Below, in pieces: positions 1 through 7,500 of a stretch of DNA of 64,000 bases (position 1 is its first letter; the number at the start of each line of letters is the position of its first letter). Where the stretch lies: assembly GCF_016863255.1 (NCBI RefSeq), contig NZ_BOON01000024.1, positions 124,001 to 188,000 on the forward strand, read 5' to 3'. This stretch comes from Planosporangium mesophilum. Its GTDB lineage: Bacteria > Actinomycetota > Actinomycetes > Mycobacteriales > Micromonosporaceae. The translations under genes were made by a program, and so were the position numbers. The notes beneath the pieces were generated by a model, which was not told the DNA's origin, ran no database searches, and saw only the letters and a list, made by a program, of their open reading frames with translations.

Positions 1-779
1 TGGTAGGAGAAGAAGGTCATCATCGGGATCAACGCGGTGCGCAGCCCGTGCTTGACCAGTGCCTGGCGCCGGCGCAGCCCCTTCGCGCGGGCGGTGCGCA
101 GGAAGTCGCTGCCGAGGACGTCGAGCATCGTCGCGCGCTGGTACCGGCTGTAGAACGCGACGAGGCCCAGTGCGAGCGACAGGGTCGGCACGACGAGGTG
201 CTGGATCCGGTCGAGGATCGCCGCCCCCGACCATCCGCCGCCGCCCGCCTGGTACTCACCCTGGATGAACAGGACGTCGGTGCCGAACAGGCCGTTGAAC
301 CCGATCGCGGGCTGCTTCAGCGCGACGGCGAGCACGAAGACCGGGATGGAGATGACCACGAAGGACAGGAACGTGATCGTATGGTCGGACCATCGGTACT
401 GGTTGATGGCGCTGTAGGCGCCGACGGCGACCCCGACGACCGAGCCGAGGATCGTGCCGATCAGCAGCAGCCGCAGGCTGACCCAGATCCGCCGGCCGAA
501 CTCCTCGTTGATGGGCTTGTTGTCGATGGTCTTGCCGAAGTCGCCCCCGGTGACGATGCCCTTCGCCCAGCGGCCGAGCCGGTCCAGCTTCGGGTCGGCC
601 GGGTTCATGTTCAGGTTGCTCAGCGTCTGGCTGATCGACGCCTCCGGCGGACGCGGCTGCATCGTGTCGTACTTCGCGCGCGGGTTGAGCGTGGAAGCCG
701 CGAGCAGATAACCAAAGCTGGTCGCGATCACGATCAGTACCAGGTAGTTCGCGAACCTGCGCAGCAGGAACCCGAGCAT
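1..779 (-). CDS. Peptide ABC transporter permease (DppB/OppB type), 3' end outside window
   Basis: Inner-membrane permease of an oligopeptide/dipeptide ABC importer, inferred from the translation. The reading frame starts with ATG at 779 (MLGFLLRRFANYLVL), behind a GGGAGAG Shine-Dalgarno, and is open to the left edge, giving the first 259 residues. The visible part has the N-terminal membrane helix, an extracytoplasmic loop, two further helix clusters, and the permease EAA-type loop near the edge (SDFLRTARAKGLRRRQALVKHGLRTAL), which contacts the ATPase. About 60-70 residues are missing compared with the usual 310-340. A second permease, ATPases and binding protein would be expected to the left. 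It is divergent from the hydrolase at 961. The substrate cannot be told from sequence. Confidence 0.9.
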   Translation of the reverse strand, partial: MLGFLLRRFANYLVLIVIATSFGYLLAASTLNPRAKYDTMQPRPPEASISQTLSNLNMNPADPKLDRLGRWAKGIVTGGDFGKTIDNKPINEEFGRRIWVSLRLLLIGTILGSVVGVAVGAYSAINQYRWSDHTITFLSFVVISIPVFVLAVALKQPAIGFNGLFGTDVLFIQGEYQAGGGGWSGAAILDRIQHLVVPTLSLALGLVAFYSRYQRATMLDVLGSDFLRTARAKGLRRRQALVKHGLRTALIPMMTFFSY

Positions 780-960
780 CGGCGACTCTCCCAGGACGGT
801 GGTTCAGGACGCCCGAGTTGCTCGTCGTCCGCAGGTGGCAAGCAACGTATACGGGGTGTGACAACCCTGGGAAGATCCTCCGAATGATCGTTACATGGAC
901 GCGTCCAAAACCCTGCAAGATGCCCTACATTCGCCCGCGAGGGTGCCGTCCGGGTGCGCG

Positions 961-1860
961 ATGGCAGACACTCGCCCGGTGACCGGTGCCGCAGCGCGCG
1001 TCTTCGAGGAGCGGACCGTCGACCTGGGCGGCGTCTCGCTGTTCGTACGCCGCCACGGCGCCCCGGACGCGCCCGTTCTCCTGGGCATCCATGGTGGTCC
1101 GTGCTGGGACCACTCCTACCTGCTGCCCGCCATGGACGACCTCACCGACCTGCGTCAGGTCGTGCTGTTCGACCTGCGCGGTTGCGGTCGCAGCAGCCGC
1201 GACCTGCCCGACGACGCCTACCAGCCGGACCTGTGTGTCGAGGACACCGCCCGGCTGATCGAGTGGCTCGGCGCCAGCCAGGTGGACCTGCTCGGATTCT
1301 CCTACGGCGGGCAGCTCGCGATGCTCCTCGCCGAGCGGTATCCGCAGCTGATCGACCGGCTCGTCCTCGCCTCGACCACCGCCTACCCCGACATCCACGG
1401 ATACCTGGCAGAGAACGCGGAGTACCGCCGGCGGGCAGCGGAGATCGACGCTTTGACCGCGGGGATCTTCACCGACGAGTCGATCGACGCCGCGGAGTGC
1501 ACCCGCCGCGACGCCATGCTCAGCGCCCCGATGTCGCTCTGGGACCTCGGCCTGCTCGACGAGTGGCGTGCGGTGCTGGCCGGCGTGCGGTTCTCCGGCG
1601 AGTGGAACCCGGCCTGGCCGGCCGGCCGGCTGCGCTCACCTCGCCCGGCCGACCCCGAGCGGGTGCTGCGTGAGCTCGACCGGCCGACCCTGATCCTGCA
1701 CGGCGCCCAGGAGCTGGGCTTCCCGGTGCAGGTGGCGCACCGGCTGCACGCCGCGGTGCCGCACAGCGAACTGGCGCTCATCGACGGCGCCGGACACGCC
1801 GCGCACTTCGAGAAGCGGGCCGAGTGGGTGGCCCGGCTCCGCGCCTTCCTCACTCGATGA
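961..1860 (+). CDS. Alpha/beta hydrolase (proline iminopeptidase-like)
   Basis: Soluble alpha/beta-hydrolase fold enzyme. Visible are the oxyanion-hole HGGPCWDH motif, the nucleophile elbow GFSYGG with the catalytic Ser, a C-terminal Asp region and the catalytic His in GHAAHFE. The HGGPG-like motif and the cap-region length resemble prolyl iminopeptidases and related esterases; the substrate is unknown. The start is uncertain: ATG at 961 fits where the family begins (MADTRPVTG), while ATG at 895 would add 22 residues with little family character, and neither has a good Shine-Dalgarno. The stop codon TGA abuts the stop of the convergent PPOX gene with no gap. Confidence 0.85.
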   Translation: MADTRPVTGAAARVFEERTVDLGGVSLFVRRHGAPDAPVLLGIHGGPCWDHSYLLPAMDDLTDLRQVVLFDLRGCGRSSRDLPDDAYQPDLCVEDTARLIEWLGASQVDLLGFSYGGQLAMLLAERYPQLIDRLVLASTTAYPDIHGYLAENAEYRRRAAEIDALTAGIFTDESIDAAECTRRDAMLSAPMSLWDLGLLDEWRAVLAGVRFSGEWNPAWPAGRLRSPRPADPERVLRELDRPTLILHGAQELGFPVQVAHRLHAAVPHSELALIDGAGHAAHFEKRAEWVARLRAFLTR

Positions 1861-2322
1861 CTACTCCGCCGGTGGCGGGAAGCCGCCCGTCGCGATCGGT
1901 CCCCAGTCGTCGACCGTCATGCGGATCAGGCTCTTGCCCTGCTTGACCATGGCTTCCCGGTACTCGTCCCAGTCCGGGTGCTCGCCGGAGATCGAGCGGA
2001 AGTAGTCGACGAGCGGGTCGAGCGCCTCTGGTAGGTCCAGGACCTCGGCGGTGCCGTCGACGTGCACCCATGGCCCGTTGAAGTCGTCGGACATGACGCA
2101 CATCGAGACCTGCGGGTTCCTTCGCACGTTGGTGACCTTCGCGCGCTGGGGGTAGGTGGAGATGACGATCCGGCCCTCGGCGTCGACGCCGCAGGTGACC
2201 GGTGAGGACTGGGGCCGGCCGTCGCGGCGCTGCGTGATGAGCACGCCGCGGTGGCGGGACGCGAGGAACTCTCGTAGCCCGGCGCGGTCGACGGGCGTGT
2301 TCGAGGCATAGGTACGGGCCAT
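1861..2322 (-). CDS. PPOX-class F420-dependent oxidoreductase-like protein
   Basis: A 153-residue split beta-barrel protein of the pyridoxamine-5'-phosphate-oxidase-like superfamily, close to the actinobacterial F420-binding group. Visible signature segments are RRDGRPQSSPV near residue 32, the strand RIVISTYPQRAKVTNVRRNP, and the HVDGTAEVLD strand. Members bind F420 or flavin and reduce small unsaturated substrates or cofactors; the precise substrate is not inferable. The ATG lies 6 nt downstream of a TANNNT -10 hexamer, so the mRNA is probably leaderless. The promoter overlaps the stop of the upstream XRE regulator gene on the same strand. Confidence 0.88.
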   Translation of the reverse strand: MARTYASNTPVDRAGLREFLASRHRGVLITQRRDGRPQSSPVTCGVDAEGRIVISTYPQRAKVTNVRRNPQVSMCVMSDDFNGPWVHVDGTAEVLDLPEALDPLVDYFRSISGEHPDWDEYREAMVKQGKSLIRMTVDDWGPIATGGFPPPAE

Positions 2323-2328
2323 CGCCCC

Positions 2329-2334
2329 AGCCTA
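2329..2334 (-). promoter_or_regulatory. -10 element for a leaderless transcript (PPOX gene)
   Basis: TAGGCT read on the minus strand, followed by six bases and then the ATG at 2322. TANNNT-N6/7-start is a common leaderless layout in actinobacteria. There is no Shine-Dalgarno in the gap. Confidence 0.5.
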
Positions 2335-3432
2335 CTTACTCGAGCCGGACGCAGGATCTTGCCGGGTCGGCTGGACCCCTTCCACCTCCGCCAGCAGCAG
2401 CTTCAGGCTCTGGGAGTGCTCGTCGGCGGGCAACCGGTTCAGCGCCGCCCGGGCGTACGCCTTGCCGATCTCGACGTCACCCGCCCTGGCCACCATGAGC
2501 CCGCGGTGAAGCTCGATGTGGGTCGCGAAGCGGGCCAGTTCCCTCGGGCGGGTACGGTCGGCCGCGTCCTGTTCGCCGACGGCACGCGGGTCGCCCAGCC
2601 GGCTCAGCAGCATCGACGCGAACGTGTGGAAACGCCACTCGGGTACCGCGAAGTCGGAGATCAGGTCGCCGGATCCGACGACGTCGAAGACGCGTCTGGC
2701 GTCGTCGAGCAGGCGCAGGGCGTTCGCCCGGTCGCCCTGGACGGCTGCCGCCTGCGCCCGCGCCACCAGCGCGCTCAGCCGACCCGGTGAGGGGCGGTCG
2801 TCGATGTCCAGGGCCTGCCGGGCCATCTCGGTGGCGACGGGGAGCCGGGCACCCTCGTACGCGAGGGCCAGCGCGGCCCGGCCCCGTACCCAGACCCGAA
2901 CGCAGTTCACCTCCGAGCGGTCCGCCACCAGGTTCGCCAGGCGGTACCAGGAGACCGCCTCGTCGACGTCCCCGCTGGTCTTGCCGAACGTGGTCAGCAG
3001 GCGGGCCGCGGCCGCCCACAGCGCGGGTTGCTCCAAGTGCTGCTGCAACACGACCAGGTCGGCGGCCAGTTTCCGCTGCAGGTGGGCGGCGCCGCAGGTC
3101 ATGTACTGGTGGCCGTAGCTCTCCACCCGCTCCAGCCAGGTGTCGACCGACGCGTCTGCGTGCAGCGCCGCCGTGAACCCTCTCCTGATCAGCTCGGCCA
3201 CGGCGGTCGACCCGACGGCGGTAGCGGCCAGGCCGGTGAGCAGTCCCCTGCGGTCCACGTCATCCCCAAGCACGCGCTCGTACGCCAACACCACGTCCGG
3301 TGTCACCGTCCGGCGACCGGCTTCGATGTTGGACAGGTGCCCCTTGCTGAAGTTCGTCCGGGCGGCCATCGCCCGCAGGCTCACTCCGGCCGCGTTCCGG
3401 GCTACCCGCAACTGTGCGCCAGTTCTAGTCAT
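2332..3432 (-). CDS. XRE-family helix-turn-helix regulator with C-terminal repeat domain
   Basis: A 366-residue cytoplasmic transcriptional regulator. Residues about 5-60 form an XRE helix-turn-helix (GAQLRVARNAAGVSLRAMAA, FSKGHLSNIEAGRR). Then comes a short hydrophobic segment (RRGLLTGLAATAVGS) and a long alanine- and leucine-rich helical repeat region of TPR-like character to the C-terminus. This architecture is common in actinomycetes, where many copies occur per genome, often with a small partner gene; here the divergent neighbour at 3602 is a candidate. ATG at 3432 is preferred because it starts at the HTH and has a GGCGG Shine-Dalgarno; the frame is open upstream to 3825 but that part shows no domain. 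Target genes are unknown. Confidence 0.88.
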   Translation of the reverse strand: MTRTGAQLRVARNAAGVSLRAMAARTNFSKGHLSNIEAGRRTVTPDVVLAYERVLGDDVDRRGLLTGLAATAVGSTAVAELIRRGFTAALHADASVDTWLERVESYGHQYMTCGAAHLQRKLAADLVVLQQHLEQPALWAAAARLLTTFGKTSGDVDEAVSWYRLANLVADRSEVNCVRVWVRGRAALALAYEGARLPVATEMARQALDIDDRPSPGRLSALVARAQAAAVQGDRANALRLLDDARRVFDVVGSGDLISDFAVPEWRFHTFASMLLSRLGDPRAVGEQDAADRTRPRELARFATHIELHRGLMVARAGDVEIGKAYARAALNRLPADEHSQSLKLLLAEVEGVQPTRQDPASGSSK

Positions 3433-3601
3433 GATCCGCCGTCCACACCGGTATTGAAGACCTTTGAAGACCCTCGGGAGATTCACGGTGCGCGTTGCAA
3501 GCGTGACGCTACATCGAGGGGCGTCGTGGCGTGCTGATTCCGGCGAAAAGCCAGCATTGAACGTTGAGGCCGCGATCTCCGCCGAAGGGGGGCAGGTGGT
3601 C

Positions 3602-3838
3602 ATGGACTGGAGCGACATCGAGCGCATCAAGATCACGCACCGGCCGTGGTTCTGGTGGCTGGGCATCCCACCGGTGTTCGGCTGCCGCTGCGGCAGCCGC
3701 GAGTTTCCTTGTAGTGCCCTGGTCACCGCCTTGGAGGCGGAGCGGCACGCGGTACAGCCGCACATCGAGCGACTGGTGACCGAGCTGATCCGTCGCCAGT
3801 ACGGCGGGTCCGCCCGCACAGGCATGGCCGGCCGATAG
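3602..3838 (+). CDS. Small conserved-type hypothetical protein with Cys cluster
   Basis: A 78-residue protein starting at ATG 3602 behind a GGGGGGCAGG ribosome-binding region. The N-terminal half is rich in aromatic residues (HRPWFWWLGIPPVFG) followed by three cysteines, C28, C30 and C37, that could hold a metal; the C-terminal half is an amphipathic helix. The frame is open upstream to 3464, but the added residues are low quality. It is divergent from the XRE regulator at 2332-3432, and small genes beside such regulators are common. Function is not recognised; a regulator partner or toxin-antitoxin-like role is only a guess. Confidence 0.65.
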   Translation: MDWSDIERIKITHRPWFWWLGIPPVFGCRCGSREFPCSALVTALEAERHAVQPHIERLVTELIRRQYGGSARTGMAGR

Positions 3839-3886
3839 CGGCGAGCCGGATCGGCAACCGCTGAGCCACCGCGGTGCGCCGGGCCG

Positions 3887-3924
3887 CCGCGAAAGCGCTA
3901 AGCCACCGCGAAAGCGCTAAGCCA
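3887..3924. repeat. Two tandem 19-bp repeats at a gene end
   Basis: The unit CCGCGAAAGCGCTAAGCCA occurs exactly twice, at 3887-3905 and 3906-3924. The right-hand copy holds the TAG stop of the minus-strand gene 3917-4297, so the left-hand copy duplicates its last codons and stop in the spacer. Confidence 0.9.
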
Positions 3925-4297
3925 CCGCGTAACCGGATCTCGCCGTGGCCCTCGGGCGGCCGGGCGCGGCGACCTCCGGCCAGTCGGCGGTCGGGGCACC
4001 GAGATCAGCAAGGCCACTGAGGTCGCCGAGATCACCGCGGCGGCGGCGGACAACACGGGCCGCGCGGGCGCGGTCGGCACGAACAAGCTCCGCACGCAGC
4101 CGCTGCGCGTGGCGGTGCATCTCGGCGAGCCGCTCCGCCACCCGGCGCTCGTACCCGCGACGTCCGGCCGGCCGCCAGGTCGCGTCCAGTTCGGCGTGGC
4201 CCGCCGCGACGTCCGCGAGCGCGGCCCGGTACCCCTGGTGGTAGGCGACCTCGATCTCCCACTCGACCAGTTCGTGTACGGCGTCGGGGACAGCCAT
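3917..4297 (-). CDS. Hypothetical protein, Arg/Ala-rich, helical
   Basis: A 126-residue protein from ATG 4297, behind a strong GGAGGGAGAA Shine-Dalgarno. The sequence (VHELVEWEIEVAYHQGYRAAL, ERRVAERLAEMHRHAQRLRAEL) looks like two or three long amphipathic helices followed by a basic, disordered tail ending in ARSGYAVA. There is no membrane segment, signal or recognised domain. It is divergent from the giant kinase at 4535, sharing an intergenic region that carries an 18-bp direct repeat. Function unknown. Confidence 0.6.
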   Translation of the reverse strand: MAVPDAVHELVEWEIEVAYHQGYRAALADVAAGHAELDATWRPAGRRGYERRVAERLAEMHRHAQRLRAELVRADRARAARVVRRRRGDLGDLSGLADLGAPTADWPEVAAPGRPRATARSGYAVA

Positions 4298-4323
4298 CAC
4301 GGTTCTCCCTCCATGGCGTGTTC

Positions 4324-4370
4324 GCCGGACGGGGGAAGGCGTCGGCATGTCGGCCGGACGGGGGAAGGCG
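4324..4370. repeat. 18-bp direct repeat in a divergent promoter region
   Basis: GCCGGACGGGGGAAGGCG occurs at 4324-4341 and again at 4353-4370, a centre-to-centre spacing of 29 bp. It lies between the start of the minus-strand gene at 4297 and the kinase gene at 4535. Binding site or accidental duplication cannot be told apart here. Confidence 0.7.
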
Positions 4371-4534
4371 CCCTCGGCTGTACGTCCAGTGTCCCACGGC
4401 TCGCCGTTACCGTCCGAAATTGCTTGCTTGCAGATAGGTACGATCACTTTCCTTTGGTCGCCGGGCGGCCAGCCGATGAACGGTGACAAGGTGGCCGACA
4501 GCGTGCTGTTCGGCCGTGACGGGACGGGCGACAC

Positions 4535-7500
4535 GTGAGCATGAACCTGGGGACGGCGCGCGGTACCTTCCCCGACGTCAGCTTCCCTGACGTCGAGGTG
4601 ATCTCCGAGCTTGGCCGTGGCGCCGAGACGGTCGTGTACCGCGTGCGCAGGCACGGCGTCGAGTACGCCCTCAAGCTGCTCGGCGCGCCCGGCGTGGACG
4701 CCGATCGGGCCCTTGCCGCGGTCCGGCGGGAGGCCGCGCTGCTGGGCTGCGTCGACCACCCGCTGCTGCCGCGTATCTTCGAGGTCGGGCTGGCCGACGC
4801 CGGCCCGTACCTGATCCTCGAACTGATCGAGGGCGACCCGCTGTCGCACGCGCTGCGCGCCGGCCGCTTCGACGAGGCGCGTACCCTACGCCTGGCCATC
4901 GACGTGGTCGGACCCCTCGCCGCGGCCCACCGGTCCGGCCTGGTCCATCGCGACGTCAAGCCGGACAACGTGATGATCACCCCGGACGGTACCGCCCGGC
5001 TGATCGACTTCGGCCTGGCCGCGCGCGACGGCGCGCAGGGCGGCGCGGTCGCCGGCACCCTGATCTACAGCGCGCCGGAACAGAGCGGCATGCTCAAGCG
5101 CCCGGTGGACGGCCGGTCCGACCTGTACGCGCTGGGCGCGGTGCTGTACGAGTGCCTGACCGGCGCGCCGCCGTTCCAGTCCGACGACGCCGGAGAGCTG
5201 ATCCGGCTGCACGCGACGACGCCGGCGCCGGACCTGCGGACGGCCCGTCCGGACGTGTCGCAGACCTTTGCCGCGATCATTCACAAGCTGCTCGCGAAGG
5301 ACCCCGACGACCGGTACCCGAACGGCGAGAGCCTGCTGGCCGATCTGGAGCGGCTGCGCGCCGAACCCCGCTCGGTCTTCGCCGTCGGCACCGTAGAGGG
5401 CCGGACCATGGTGATCAGGGGCCAGGACACACTCGTCGGCCGGGATCATGAGATGGCGGTGCTGACCGGCCGCTGGCGCAAGGCCCGGAGTCGCCGCGGT
5501 GGCGTGGCCCTGGTGCAGGGCCAGCCGGGCGGTGGCAAGAGCCGGCTGGTCCGCGAGGTGGCGACCATGGTGCGCGCCGACGGGCGCCTGGTGCTGCACG
5601 GCAAGTGCGTACCCGACGATCCGGTGCCCCTCGCGCCGCTGCGCGCCGCGGTGGAGCAGTACCTGCGTGACATCGACCAGCTGCCGCAGGACGAACGCGA
5701 CGACGAGCTGGCGCGACTCCGGCTGGCGGTCGGCCCCGGCGGGGCCCTGCTCAAGGCGCTCTCGCCGATGCTCGGGGCGCTCGCGCCGGCCCCGGAGCTG
5801 GACAGCGGCGACGACCGTCACGAGCAGTTCACCAACGCGGTGGCGGCCTTCCTGATCCACCTGGCGGAGGCGGCCGGCGGCGCGGTGCTGCACCTCGACG
5901 ACGTCCAGTGGCTCGACGCAGCGACCCGCAGGGTGCTGCAGCAGATCGCGGTACGCCTGTCCGACGTGCCACTGCTGGTGGTCGCGACGGCCCGCGACGA
6001 CGCCGACAACCGCCCGGCGGTCGACGTGTTCCGCGCCGAGATGGCAGAGGCGCTCGACACGGTCGTCTCCCTCGAGGACCTGAGCGACCGGACCGTCGCT
6101 GACCTCGTGGCCGCACACCTGGGCGCCATGCGGGTCGACCGGCGCGTGATCAACCAGCTCGTGACGCGGGTCGGCGGCAACCCGTTCACGATCGTGGAGT
6201 ACGTGCGGGCCGTCATCGATGCCGGCCTGATGACCCCGTCGTGGGACGGCTGGCGGCTGGACCTGGCCGGGCTGGACCGGCTCGAACTGTCCGGCGACGC
6301 CCTCGACCTGGTGCTGCGCCGCATGGACGGCTTCAGCGCCGAGACCCGGCGGCTGCTGACCGTGGGCGCCGCCCTCGGCGTGCGGTTCAGCGTCAGCCTC
6401 GTCGCGCGGGTCTGCGAGTCCGACCTTGACCAGGCGCTGGACGAGCTGGCCGAGGCGGAGGCACGCCGGCTGCTCACCGCGGTCGACGGCGGGTACGCGT
6501 TCCTGCACGACCGGATCCGCGAGGCGCTGCTGGCCCGGCTGGACCCGGCCGAACTGCGCCGCCTCCACCAGCGCATCGCCGAGGCGCTGGACGCGGAGGC
6601 ACTGGACGCGGAGGCAGCCGACGCGGAAGCACGGGAAAGCGCGGGGTCGAACAACCCCGAGCGGGTCTACGCGATGGCGCGCCACTACGCCAGGGGCGAG
6701 TCCGACCGTACGCCGGAGAAGGTCTTCGCGACGGGAGCGGCGGCGGGCCGGCTCGCGCTCGCGGCCCACGCGCCGGCGGAGGCCCTGGACTTCCTCGAAG
6801 CGGCCGCGGCCGCGGCCGCAGTCGGCGGTTTCGCCCCGGGCACCGACTTCCACCGCGCTCTCGGCGTCGCCTGTACCCGCGCCGGCCGGTTCGTGGAGGC
6901 CCTCGAACACCTGGAGCGGGCGCTGGCCGCGGAGTCCGACCGGCTGCGCCGCGCCGACCTCCTCGCCCAGCTCGCCTACGTGCACGCCAGCGCCTGGGAC
7001 CCGGACCGGGCCTGGGACACGGTGTGCCGGGGCATGGCAGAGTTGGGCAGTCCGATCCCGCGCGGCCGGTTCGCGCTGGTCGTCACCACGCTGATGTCGT
7101 TCCTGGCCGGACTGGTGATCGGGCTGACCAAGATCGGCTTCGGTACGGTCTCGGGCGAGAAGCGGGAACGGTACCGGCTGCAGGCGGTCTTCTACGACGT
7201 CGGCTCCTACGCCTCCACGCTGGGCATGCGGCTGAAGCGGCGCGCGATCGTGTCGTTCCGCTCGCTGTACGCCATCAACCGCCTCGGCCCCGGCGTCGAG
7301 TACACCCGGCACATGTCCGGGTTCGGGCTGGTCGCCAACATCGCCGGCCGGCACCGCCTGGCCGAGCGGCTCTTCGACCGTTCCGCCGCCGTCGCGGCCG
7401 AGATCGGCGACCCGGCCCTGGTCGGCTACGTCGAGTGGAAGCGCGGCGCCGGCGCGGTCATGGGCCAGGCCGAGGGGGGTGAGCTGGTGTGGCAGCGCAT